In this document: positions 8,266 to 16,248 of the stretch, piece after piece | Layout of the letters: each line of letters starts with the position of its first letter | Position numbering within the stretch: position 1 is the first letter of the stretch | From: Actinacidiphila epipremni | GTDB taxonomy: Bacteria; Actinomycetota; Actinomycetes; Streptomycetales; Streptomycetaceae | Assembly: GCF_012034175.1 (NCBI RefSeq) | Contig: NZ_JAATEJ010000005.1 | Span: 186,001-250,000, forward strand | Direction of reading: 5' to 3' | Length of the DNA: 64,000 nt | Position numbers and translations under genes: made by a program | Notes under the pieces: generated by a model | Databases searched by the model: none | Told to the model about the DNA's origin: nothing | Seen by the model: the letters and a program-made list of their open reading frames with translations, nothing else

Positions 8266-9360
8266 ATGACGACATCCGGCGGACCGCCCACCGTGGAGAC
8301 CATCGCCGAGCGGGCGGGTGTGTCCATCGCCTCCGTCTCCCGCGTTCTCAACGGTCACGGCGCACGTCCCAACACCGTGCGGCGGGTCGAGCAGGCCGCG
8401 GCCGAACTGGGGTACGTGCCCAACGGGGTGGCCAGATCGCTCAAGGGCGGCAGGACCAGGCAACTGACCTTCGCCATGCCGGACGTGGGCAACCCCGCCT
8501 ATGTGTCGATGGTCCGGCAGATACAGGCCGTCACCAAGCCGCTGGGCTACCGGCTGCTGCTGCACTCCACCGACGCCGTCGCCGAGGACGAGCTGGACGT
8601 GGTGCGCAGCCTCGCCGACCGGACGAGCGACGGCCTGATCCTGTGTCCGATCCGCGTCACCGACGCGCATCTGGAGGTGCTGGCCCGCGCCGCCCGCCCG
8701 GTGGTGGTCATAGGCTCGCTCCCGGACGCCGCCGCGGTCGACAGCGTCCGGGCCGACTCCGTGCACGGCACCGCGCTCGCGGTACGGCACCTGGTGGAGC
8801 GCGGCCGGCGGCGTATCGCCTTCATCAACGGCCCCGCCGACACCGTGCCCGGCCACAACCGCGCGCTCGGCTACCGGGCGGCGCTGCGCGAGGCGGGCCT
8901 GACCCCGGACCCGGGCCTCACCGTCACCACCGAGTTCGGCATCGAGGCGGGCACCCGGGCCGCGCACCGGCTGCTCCAGGCCCGCCCGGACATCGACAGC
9001 GTCTTCTGCGCCAACGACCAGCTCGCCCTCGGCGCCGCCCACGCCGCGCACGACCGCGGCCTGCGCATCCCCGACGACCTCGCGGTGGTGGGGATGGACG
9101 ACAGCGAGCTGGCGATGGCCGGCCAGCCCGCGCTGACCAGCGTGGACCTCGGCTCGGCCGAGCGCGGCCGGCTCGCCGCGCAGATGCTGGTGGCCCGGCT
9201 GGAGGGCGGCGACCACCCGGTGCGCTGCGAGACCGTGCCGCCGCGGCTGGCGGTACGCGCCTCCACCGCGGGCGTACGGGGCGCCGCCGCCGCGCCAGGG
9301 CCCGCCACGGCCGACGCGGCCGACGCGGGCGGGCGCGTGGCCGCGGGGAGCGCGTCGTGA
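8266..9360 (+). CDS. LacI-family transcriptional regulator
   Basis: 364-residue repressor. The DNA-binding helix-turn-helix is near residues 8-32 (TIAERAGVSIASVSRVLNGH), followed by the hinge and a periplasmic-binding-protein-like effector domain (DGLILCPIRV, VERGRRRIAFINGP, VFCANDQLALGAAHAAHDRG, VVGMDDSELAM). The ATG follows GAGGGGA. It is the first gene of the run and overlaps the first permease by GTGA. The consensus palindrome just upstream is its likely operator. The inducer is unknown; a riboside or pentose is plausible from the downstream hydrolases and kinase. Confidence 0.88.
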   Translation: MTTSGGPPTVETIAERAGVSIASVSRVLNGHGARPNTVRRVEQAAAELGYVPNGVARSLKGGRTRQLTFAMPDVGNPAYVSMVRQIQAVTKPLGYRLLLHSTDAVAEDELDVVRSLADRTSDGLILCPIRVTDAHLEVLARAARPVVVIGSLPDAAAVDSVRADSVHGTALAVRHLVERGRRRIAFINGPADTVPGHNRALGYRAALREAGLTPDPGLTVTTEFGIEAGTRAAHRLLQARPDIDSVFCANDQLALGAAHAAHDRGLRIPDDLAVVGMDDSELAMAGQPALTSVDLGSAERGRLAAQMLVARLEGGDHPVRCETVPPRLAVRASTAGVRGAAAAPGPATADAADAGGRVAAGSAS

Positions 9361-10310
9361 GCGCCGTCGCCGCGAGCCGGCCGCGGCCGAACGCCGGCAC
9401 TCCCCCGCCGCGCACGCCCGCCGGGCGGCGCCGGATGCTGGGCCTGGACCGGGACGCCTGGTTCCTGCTGCTGCCCGCGCTGATACCGGTGCTGGTGCTC
9501 AGCGTCGGGCCGCTCGTCTACGGCATGGCGCTGGCCTTCACCGACGCCCAGTCCGGCGTCACCCGCTCGACGTCCTTCACCGGCCTGGACAACTTCGCCG
9601 ACCTCAGGCTCGACTCGCTGTTCTGGGACTCCTTCCGCATCGGCCTGGTCTGGGCGGTGTGCGTCACCGCGCTGCAGCTGCTGCTGTCGCTGGGCCTGGC
9701 GCTGCTGCTGAACCAGAACCTGCGCTTCCGCTGGCTGGCCCGCACGCTCGCGCTGGTGCCCTGGGCGATGCCGGAGGTCGTGGTCGGCATCATGTGGCGG
9801 CTGGTCTACAACCCGGACGCCGGCATCCTCAACAACACCCTGCGTCATCTGCACCTGACGTCCGGGCACACCGACTGGCTCTCCAGCCTCACCCTCGCGC
9901 TGCCCGCGGTCATCGTGGTCGGCGTGTGGGCGGGCATGCCGCAGACCACCGTGGTGCTGCTGGCCGGCCTGCAGAACGTGCCCGTCGAGCTGCACGAGGC
10001 CGCCGGCATCGACGGCGCGGGCCTGTGGCGCCGCTTCACCCATGTGACGTGGCCGGCGATCCGCCCGGTCGTGCTGTCCATCACCGCGCTGAACTTCATC
10101 TGGAACTTCAACTCCTTCGGCCTGGTCTTCGTGCTGACCAGCGGCGGCCCGGGCGGCAAGACCCGGCTGCCGATGCTGTTCGCCTACGAGGAGGCGTTCC
10201 GCTACGGCCAGTACGGCTACGCGGCGGCCATGGGCCTGGTGATGATCGCGGTCATCGCCGTGCTGCTGACCGTCTTCCTGCGCAACCGGCTCAAGGAGGC
10301 CGACCAGTGA
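9357..10310 (+). CDS. Sugar ABC transporter permease (MalF type)
   Basis: 317-residue inner-membrane permease of the CUT1 class with about six membrane segments. The EAA loop that contacts the ATPase is present near residues 215-235 (ELHEAAGIDGAGLWRRFTHV). The basic, Pro-rich N-terminal tail precedes the first helix (AWFLLLPALIPVLVLSVGPL). The GTG start overlaps the repressor stop. It pairs with the next permease and the lipoprotein; no ATPase gene is present in the locus. Confidence 0.87.
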   Translation: MSAVAASRPRPNAGTPPPRTPAGRRRMLGLDRDAWFLLLPALIPVLVLSVGPLVYGMALAFTDAQSGVTRSTSFTGLDNFADLRLDSLFWDSFRIGLVWAVCVTALQLLLSLGLALLLNQNLRFRWLARTLALVPWAMPEVVVGIMWRLVYNPDAGILNNTLRHLHLTSGHTDWLSSLTLALPAVIVVGVWAGMPQTTVVLLAGLQNVPVELHEAAGIDGAGLWRRFTHVTWPAIRPVVLSITALNFIWNFNSFGLVFVLTSGGPGGKTRLPMLFAYEEAFRYGQYGYAAAMGLVMIAVIAVLLTVFLRNRLKEADQ

Positions 10311-11224
10311 GCACCGCCGCCGCCCCCGTACCCGAGCAGCAGGCCGCGCGCCCCGCGCCGGCGGCCCCGTCGTCCTCGCCCGGCCGGCGGGTGCTGCGCC
10401 GCCGGGCGGGCCGCACCGGGCAGTACGCCGCGCTGCTGTGCTACCTGGTCTTCCTCGCCTTCCCGCTGCTGTGGCTGGTGTCCACGGCGTTCAAGTCGCC
10501 GCGCGAGCTGGGGTCGGTCGACCCGACGTGGCTGCCGCGGCACCCGACCCTCGGCAACTTCCGCACCGCGCTGGACGAGCAGCCGCTGCTGCACGCCGCG
10601 CTCAACAGCCTGCTGGTGGCCGGCGCCGCCGCGCTGGTCTCGGTCGCGGTCGCGGTGCCGGCCTCGTACGCGATGGTGCGCTTCCGCGGCGCGGTCAGCC
10701 GGGCCGGCACCGGGTGGATCCTGGTCAGCCAGATGTTCCCGCTGGTGCTGATCATCATCCCGTTGTTCATGGTGCTCAAAAATCTGCACCTGATCGACTC
10801 CCGGCCCGGACTGGTCGTCGTTTACGTGGTGTGGACGCTGCCCTTCGTGCTGTGGATGCTGCAGAGCTACGTCAGAGCGGTGCCGGTGTCGCTGGAGGAG
10901 GCCGCCGCGATCGACGGCTGCGGGCGCTGGCGCACCCTGCGCAGCGTGGTGCTGCCGCTGCTGGCCCCGGGCCTGGTGGCGACGCTGATGTTCGCCTTCG
11001 TCACCGCCTGGAACGAGTTCTTCTTCGCTTTGGTCCTGCTCAAGACGCCGGAGAAGCAGACGATGTCCGTGATCCTCACCCACTTCACCGGTGCGGAGGG
11101 CGCCGCGGACCTCGGCCCGCTGGCCGCCGCCGCGCTGCTGGCCACCATCCCGAGCCTGGTCTTCTTCGCGCTGCTGCAAAAGCGCCTGGTCGGCGGCATG
11201 CTGTCCGGGGCGGTGAAGGGATGA
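10307..11224 (+). CDS. Sugar ABC transporter permease (MalG type)
   Basis: 305-residue CUT1 permease with six predicted helices and an EAA loop (SLEEAAAIDGCGRWRTLRSV). It ends LVGGMLSGAVKG, the C-terminus typical of MalG-like subunits. AAGGAGG lies about 9 bases before the GTG, which overlaps the preceding stop (GTGA). Its own stop overlaps the lipoprotein start (ATGA), so importer stoichiometry is probably set by coupled translation. Confidence 0.87.
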   Translation: MSTAAAPVPEQQAARPAPAAPSSSPGRRVLRRRAGRTGQYAALLCYLVFLAFPLLWLVSTAFKSPRELGSVDPTWLPRHPTLGNFRTALDEQPLLHAALNSLLVAGAAALVSVAVAVPASYAMVRFRGAVSRAGTGWILVSQMFPLVLIIIPLFMVLKNLHLIDSRPGLVVVYVVWTLPFVLWMLQSYVRAVPVSLEEAAAIDGCGRWRTLRSVVLPLLAPGLVATLMFAFVTAWNEFFFALVLLKTPEKQTMSVILTHFTGAEGAADLGPLAAAALLATIPSLVFFALLQKRLVGGMLSGAVKG

Positions 11225-12540
11225 TCCGCCGCAGAAGCCTGCTCGGCGGCGCCGCCGCGACCGCCGCCGCTGCCGCCGCCTCGCCCCTGCTGGCCGGCTG
11301 CGGCTCGTCGTCCGGGTCGGGCGCGCCCCGGCTGGACTTCCTGTCGCTGGCCTGGCAGGAGGAGTCGGTCAAGGCCAACAAGGCGCTGGTGTCGCAGTGG
11401 AACGCCGCGCACCCCGAGGTGCAGGTCCGCTACGTCCAGGGCAGCTGGGACGATGTCCACGACCAGCTGCTGACCTCCTTCGAGGGCGGCGCCGCGCCCG
11501 ACGTCATCCACGACGAGGGCAACGACCTCACCGACTTCGGCTCCGGCGGCTACCTCGCCGACCTCACCGGGCTGCTGCCCGCCGCGACCCGCGCCCGGAT
11601 ACCCGGCGCCGCCTGGGACATGGCCCGCTTCGCCGACGGCCTGTACGGGGTGCCGTTCCTCCAGGAGCCGCGGATGCTGATCGCCAACCGCACCCTGCTG
11701 GACAAGGCCGGCGTACACCTGCCGGACGCGGCCCGGCCGTGGACGTGGCAGGAGTTCGAGGACATCTGCAAGGAGCTGTCCCACGGCGGCTCGGCCGCAC
11801 GCTACGGCGTGGCCTGGCCGATGAGCTCACCGGTGAGCGTCACGCTGAACCTGGCGGTGACCACCGGCGGCCGTGTCCTCTACGCCACGAAGGACGGCCG
11901 CACCCAGGTGCGGCTGGACGCCGCCGACTCCGCCTTCCCCGAGCTGGTACGCCGTCAGGTCGGCGCGGACCGCTCGGCGCCGTCGAGCGCGCTGGGCATG
12001 AGCGGCGGCGAGGTGCTGCCGGGCTTCTTCGCCGGGCGGTACGCGATGCTGCCGCTGAACCTGTCGTACCGCCAGCAGATAGCGCAGCAGGCGCCCAAGG
12101 GCTTCGACTGGGTGACGCTGCCGCTGCCGGTCGGGACCGGCGCGCCGGACGGCGGGCGGGCGCAGGGGGTGAGCCCGCAGACGCTGTCGGTGTCGCAGTC
12201 GTGCAAGCACAAGGAGGCGGCGGCGGCCTTCATCGACTTCATGACGCAGACCCCGCACCTGGTGCAGTTGGCCACCGGCGACTGGATGGCGCCGACCGGC
12301 ACCGACGCGCTGCGCGACCCGGCGCTGACCACGGACAAGCTCGGCTGGAGCACCGGCATGGCGGTGGCCTCGCACCTGGTCGCCTCCCCGGCGCTGGGCA
12401 GGCGCGGCTATCCGGAGTGGTCGGACAAGGTCGCCACCCCCGCCCTCCAGGAGTTCTACAGCGGCGCGATCTCGCTGGAGTCGCTGCGCACCAAGCTCGT
12501 CCGCGACGGCAACCGGGTCTTCGACCGCTACCGGTCCTGA
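11221..12540 (+). CDS. Extracellular sugar-binding lipoprotein, possibly Tat-exported
   Basis: 439-residue solute-binding protein (family 1/MalE-like). The N-terminus MIRRRSLLGG followed by an Ala-rich stretch and LLAGC (Cys27) combines a twin-arginine-like motif with a lipobox, so export may be by Tat before lipid anchoring. The body has the usual lobes (SLAWQEESVKANKALVSQWN; PDVIHDEGNDLTDFGSGGYL; GVPFLQEPRMLIANRTLLDK). The ligand cannot be read from sequence; the following hydrolases suggest a ribosylated compound. Confidence 0.85.
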   Translation: MIRRRSLLGGAAATAAAAAASPLLAGCGSSSGSGAPRLDFLSLAWQEESVKANKALVSQWNAAHPEVQVRYVQGSWDDVHDQLLTSFEGGAAPDVIHDEGNDLTDFGSGGYLADLTGLLPAATRARIPGAAWDMARFADGLYGVPFLQEPRMLIANRTLLDKAGVHLPDAARPWTWQEFEDICKELSHGGSAARYGVAWPMSSPVSVTLNLAVTTGGRVLYATKDGRTQVRLDAADSAFPELVRRQVGADRSAPSSALGMSGGEVLPGFFAGRYAMLPLNLSYRQQIAQQAPKGFDWVTLPLPVGTGAPDGGRAQGVSPQTLSVSQSCKHKEAAAAFIDFMTQTPHLVQLATGDWMAPTGTDALRDPALTTDKLGWSTGMAVASHLVASPALGRRGYPEWSDKVATPALQEFYSGAISLESLRTKLVRDGNRVFDRYRS

Positions 12541-12583
12541 CCCCAGAACCCCCGAACCCCCGAACCCCTGATCCCCGACCCCC
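12541..12583 (-). repeat. G-quadruplex-forming tract on the minus strand
   Basis: Directly after the lipoprotein stop the plus strand has six C-runs of 4-5 bases (12541-12544, 12549-12553, 12557-12561, 12565-12568, 12573-12576, 12579-12583) separated by 2-4 bases. The minus (template) strand therefore has six G-tracts, well above the four needed for a quadruplex. The repeated unit is approximately CCCCCGAA. Confidence 0.75.
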
Positions 12584-12607
12584 GAACCGCGCGAAGGAGC
12601 CGCCGAC

Positions 12608-12715
12608 ATGCACGGCACCGCCTGCCGTACGGCGCCGCGACCGCCGCCGCCGCGCCGACGAGCCCGGCGGACGCATGCACCACACAGCAGCACTCACCAG
12701 AACGGCACGTCATGA
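12608..12715 (+). CDS. Possible 35-residue leader/small protein upstream of the glycohydrolase genes
   Basis: An ATG preceded at good distance by GAAGGAG (12593-12599) opens a 35-codon frame that is Pro/Arg-rich in the middle and His/Ser/Thr-rich at the end. Its stop overlaps the first glycohydrolase ATG as ATGA. The first glycohydrolase has no good ribosome-binding site of its own, so this small frame may serve to deliver ribosomes by coupling. No family is recognised; it could also be fortuitous. Confidence 0.4.
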   Translation: MHGTACRTAPRPPPPRRRARRTHAPHSSTHQNGTS

Positions 12716-13815
12716 GCACAACTCCCGCCCCATCCGGCACCTCAGTCCTGTCCCCGACCCCGCCGCCGACCGGTCCGCGGCGGGCCGCCCCCGTCCCCGG
12801 ATCACCGCGCGACCACGCCCGCGGCGCGCTCACCGGCCTCGCCGTCGGCGACGCGCTGGGGGCGCCGGCCGAGAACATGAAGCCGTCGCAGATCCGCAAG
12901 CGGTGGGGCCGTATCGAGGACTTCGTGACCGACGACCCGGCGGGCACCGACGACACCGAGTACGCGATCCTGTCCGGCCTGCTGCTGGCCCGGCACGGCT
13001 CGGCGCTGAGCACCGGCGACGTGGAGACGGCCTGGCACGTCTGGATCGCCGACCGCGACGAGGGGCCGTTCCGGGGCGCGGGTTTCAGCGAGCGCGGCAC
13101 GCTGGAGAACCTGCGGCGCGGCCTGGCCTCGCCGATCACCGCGCAGCACCGGCATGCGTGGAGCGACGGCCTGGCGATGCGGGCGACGCCCTGCGGGGTG
13201 TTCGCGGCCGGCCGGCCGGCGGAGGCGGCCCGGCTGGTGGCCATCGACGGCACGGTCAGCCACGAGGGCGAGGGGATCTACGGCGGGCAGGCCGTCGCGG
13301 CGGGGGTGGCGGCGGCCATGGGCGGCGGGGACACCGCGGCGGTGATCACCGCGGCCCTGTCGGTGGTGCCCGAGGACTCCTGGACGGCGCGCTCGCTGCG
13401 CCGGGCGGTCACGGTGGCGACGAGGGTGCGGCACGACCCGGGCCTGACGGTGCTGGACCGGGAGCGGGCGCTGCGCTCGGCGGTCGTCATCGGCGGCTAC
13501 CCGTGGACGGACCTGGCGCCCGAGGCGGTGGGGCTGGCGTTCGGCGCGTTCGCGCTGGCGGGCGGCGACTTCACCGGGTCGGTGCTCACGGCCGTCAACA
13601 TGGGCCGGGACGCCGACACCACCGCGGCCGTCGCGGGCGCGCTGGCCGGCACGCTCGGCGGCTGGTCGGCGATCCCGGACCGCTGGTCGAAGGCGGTCAA
13701 GGAGGTGCGCGGCAGCTGCCTGCCGGCGATGGCCGGCTACCACGTGCTGGACATCGCCGACCTGCTCTCGCCCGACGGGGACGACCGCGCCGCGGCCCGG
13801 CGGGTGGCCTCGTGA
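12712..13815 (+). CDS. ADP-ribosylglycohydrolase family protein 1
   Basis: 367-residue all-helical hydrolase of the ADP-ribosylglycohydrolase (DraG/crystallin J1) family, which uses two Mg ions to cleave N- or O-glycosidic bonds to ribose. After a disordered Pro-rich N-terminus come GLAVGDALG (residues 42-50), the metal-binding TDDT (79-82) and the C-terminal DADTT (300-304); all expected ligands are present. HEGEGIYGGQAVAAGVAAAM is the central helix motif. It opens a four-paralog array and is coupled to the next gene by GTGA. A catabolic role on a small imported riboside seems likelier than protein de-ADP-ribosylation, given the ABC importer and ribokinase. Confidence 0.85.
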   Translation: MSTTPAPSGTSVLSPTPPPTGPRRAAPVPGSPRDHARGALTGLAVGDALGAPAENMKPSQIRKRWGRIEDFVTDDPAGTDDTEYAILSGLLLARHGSALSTGDVETAWHVWIADRDEGPFRGAGFSERGTLENLRRGLASPITAQHRHAWSDGLAMRATPCGVFAAGRPAEAARLVAIDGTVSHEGEGIYGGQAVAAGVAAAMGGGDTAAVITAALSVVPEDSWTARSLRRAVTVATRVRHDPGLTVLDRERALRSAVVIGGYPWTDLAPEAVGLAFGAFALAGGDFTGSVLTAVNMGRDADTTAAVAGALAGTLGGWSAIPDRWSKAVKEVRGSCLPAMAGYHVLDIADLLSPDGDDRAAARRVAS

Positions 13816-15119
13816 GCGACCACCTGCCCGCGGCCGGCCGCCGTACCCGCGGCGACGACGCCGCCCCCGCCCCCGGCCCCGCCGCTGCGGTGGCCGTGCC
13901 CGGCCAGGCGCCCGGCGCCCGTACGTCCCCGCCGGGCGAGGCGGCCCGCTCGCGGGTCGAGGGCATGCTGCTGGGCCTGGCGGCCGGGGACGCCGCGGGG
14001 TGGCCGGCGGCGCGGCACCGGGCGGTGCGGATGCCGGAGTGGACCCGGCGGCTGACCCGCGAGCTGGACACCTTCGCGGAGCAGAACGAGACCACGACGC
14101 TTCCAGTGCCGATCGCCCTCAACCAGCCGCCGGAGCCGCTGCGGCTCGGCCCCTCCGACGACGCCGAGTGGGCGGCCTTCACCGCCGAGGCGGTGGTCGC
14201 CTCGCGCGGTTCGCTGCTCAGCGACCTGAGCCGGGACCGCCGGGTGCGCTCGGCGGTGGACCTGGCGTGGATGTCGCTGGCGGCCGAGATCTCCACCGCG
14301 GCGGCCCGCGCGCCCGAGGTCGAGTCGGCGGAGATCCCGCTGCGCGCCCGTATCTCGGTACGCGCCGGGCTCGGCAATCTCGCCACCGGCCTGCGCCCGC
14401 CGGCCTCGGGGCACGACAACCCGCACTTCTTCGACGACGCGGCCTGCGGGCGGGCCTGCGTGCTCGCGGTGGTGCACCCCGGCGACCCGGACTCCGCCGC
14501 GGACCTCGCCGAATACGACGCCCGCTACACGCAGGACGAGGACGGCGTGCACGGCGCCCGCGCGATGGCCGCCGCGGTGGCGCTCGCGCTCGCCGGGGCG
14601 CCGGCCGCGCAGTGCGTGGCGGCGGCGCAGCGGCAGCTGCCGCCGGGCTCGGAGATCGCCCGCAACGCCGAGCACGCCGTGGACCTGGCCCGCGCGGCGG
14701 GCGGCGGCGACGGCGGCGGCGGCCCGGCCGGCGGGCGGGCCTTCGGGCTGATCCCGCTGCTGGAGCACCAGATCATCGACCACGTCTACAGCTACGGCAT
14801 CGCCGCCGCCGACACCGTGCCGGTCGCGCTCGCGCTGGTCCTGGCCAGCGACGGCGCCGTGGCCGAGGCGGTGCCCGCCGCCGCGTGCCTGTCGCGCGTC
14901 GCGGACTCCGCGCCGGCGCTGGCCGGGGCGCTCGCCGGGGCGCTGGGCGGCGCGCGGTCGCTGCCCCCGTCGTGGCGGGCGGCGTGCCGCACCCTGGCCG
15001 GTTGCGCGCTGCCGCGCTTCGCGGGCCTTGACCTCGTGGAGTTGGCCGGACGGCTGGCCGCCATCGAGCCTGCCGTCACCGACCGGGAAGGACTCGGAAA
15101 CCATGCAACTGACGCTTGA
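13812..15119 (+). CDS. ADP-ribosylglycohydrolase family protein 2, with a degenerate metal site
   Basis: 435-residue paralog. The first motif GLAAGDAAG and acidic SDDAE (aligned with TDDTE) are kept, but the C-terminal DxDTT motif is replaced by VADSA (within SRVADSAPALAGALAGALGG). One metal-ligand Asp has become Val and one Thr is lost. A Gly-rich insertion (GGGDGGGGPAGG) interrupts the C-terminal half. The protein may bind only one metal, act on an altered substrate, or be a non-catalytic partner of the other three. The GTG start overlaps the preceding stop, and its 3' end overlaps the next start by 17 bases. Confidence 0.75.
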   Translation: MSDHLPAAGRRTRGDDAAPAPGPAAAVAVPGQAPGARTSPPGEAARSRVEGMLLGLAAGDAAGWPAARHRAVRMPEWTRRLTRELDTFAEQNETTTLPVPIALNQPPEPLRLGPSDDAEWAAFTAEAVVASRGSLLSDLSRDRRVRSAVDLAWMSLAAEISTAAARAPEVESAEIPLRARISVRAGLGNLATGLRPPASGHDNPHFFDDAACGRACVLAVVHPGDPDSAADLAEYDARYTQDEDGVHGARAMAAAVALALAGAPAAQCVAAAQRQLPPGSEIARNAEHAVDLARAAGGGDGGGGPAGGRAFGLIPLLEHQIIDHVYSYGIAAADTVPVALALVLASDGAVAEAVPAAACLSRVADSAPALAGALAGALGGARSLPPSWRAACRTLAGCALPRFAGLDLVELAGRLAAIEPAVTDREGLGNHATDA

Positions 15120-16248
15120 GGACCGTATTGCCGGATGCCTCGCGGGCGCCGCCGTCGGCGACGCGCTGGGCGGTCCGGTGGAGGGCTGGACGCCGGAGCA
15201 GATCGCCGAGCGGCACGGGGGCAGGGTGCGCGGCATCGTCGGCCCCTTCCACGCCGACTGGCGCACGGCCCGGCCCATCGCGCCGTACCACAAGGGCGAC
15301 GGGCACGTCACCGACGACACCTTGATGACGCACGCGCTGGTGCGGGTGTACGGCAAGGTGCGCGACCACCTGGACGCGTACAGCATCGCCGAGCACCTGG
15401 TGCCCGACCTGATCGGCACGCCCCGCTGGGTGCCGGAACTGGAGGCCGAGGCGCTGCCGTTGCAGCGGATCTTCCTGGCGGAGAAGTGGATCGTGGCCCG
15501 GCTGCACTACGGGCACGTGGACCCGCGCGAGGCGGGCGTCGGCAACATCGTCAACTGCGGTGCGGCGATGTACATGGCGCCGGTGGGCGTGGTCAACGCC
15601 GGTAATCCGGCGGGGGCTTACGCGGAGGCGCTGGAGGTGGCGGCGCCGCACCAGTCGTCGTACGGGCGGGAGGCCGCCGGGGTCTTCGCGGCGGCGGTCG
15701 CGGCGGCCTTCCTGCCGGGGGCGAGCGCGACGAGCGTGGTGGACGAGGCGCTGCGGCTGGCCAAGGACGGGACGCGGGCGGCGATCGAGGCGGTGTGCGA
15801 GGCCGCGCTCGCCTGCGACGACTGGGAGCAGGCGCTCGGCGCGCTGCGCGAGGCCGTCGCCCCCTACGACACGGTGGGGCCGCGCTACCGGGAGCCGTCG
15901 CTGGGCGCGCGCCGCCCGTCGCGGCTGCATTCCATCGAGGAACTGCCGGTCGCGCTCGGCATGTTGGTGGTCGCCGGCGGCGACTTCCGCGAGACGGTGC
16001 TGGGTTCGGTCAACTACGGGCGGGACTGCGACTCCATCGCCACCATGAGCGGCGCGCTCGCGGGGGCCCTGGGCGGCCGGGCCGCGGTGCCGGCCGAGTG
16101 GAGCGAGGAGGTCGGCCGGGCGAGCAGGCTGGACCTGTACGGCCCGGCGGCCGAACTCGCCGTCGTCACCCGGGAGGTCTTCGCCCGGGACACCGCACGC
16201 CGCCGCGCCCACGAGGCCGCCTTCGGCACGCTGACGGGGGTACGGTGA
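15103..16248 (+). CDS. ADP-ribosylglycohydrolase family protein 3
   Basis: 381-residue paralog with an intact metal site: GAAVGDALGG near residue 15-24, VTDDTLMT, and YGRDCDSIATMSGALAGALGG near the C-terminus (DxDS). It begins directly at the domain without a long N-terminal tail. GGAAGGA at 15086-15092 lies 10 bases before the ATG, a strong site supporting the overlap with the end of the previous gene. It differs enough from paralogs 1 and 4 (inserted WIVARLHYGHVDPREAGVGN) to suggest a different substrate within the same pathway. Confidence 0.85.
   Translation: MQLTLEDRIAGCLAGAAVGDALGGPVEGWTPEQIAERHGGRVRGIVGPFHADWRTARPIAPYHKGDGHVTDDTLMTHALVRVYGKVRDHLDAYSIAEHLVPDLIGTPRWVPELEAEALPLQRIFLAEKWIVARLHYGHVDPREAGVGNIVNCGAAMYMAPVGVVNAGNPAGAYAEALEVAAPHQSSYGREAAGVFAAAVAAAFLPGASATSVVDEALRLAKDGTRAAIEAVCEAALACDDWEQALGALREAVAPYDTVGPRYREPSLGARRPSRLHSIEELPVALGMLVVAGGDFRETVLGSVNYGRDCDSIATMSGALAGALGGRAAVPAEWSEEVGRASRLDLYGPAAELAVVTREVFARDTARRRAHEAAFGTLTGVR

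Noticed and set aside
11397..13811. In-frame upstream extension of the second glycohydrolase through two other genes
   Set aside because: The extension crosses the lipoprotein and first glycohydrolase in another frame; the GTG overlapping the previous stop begins just before the conserved domain.
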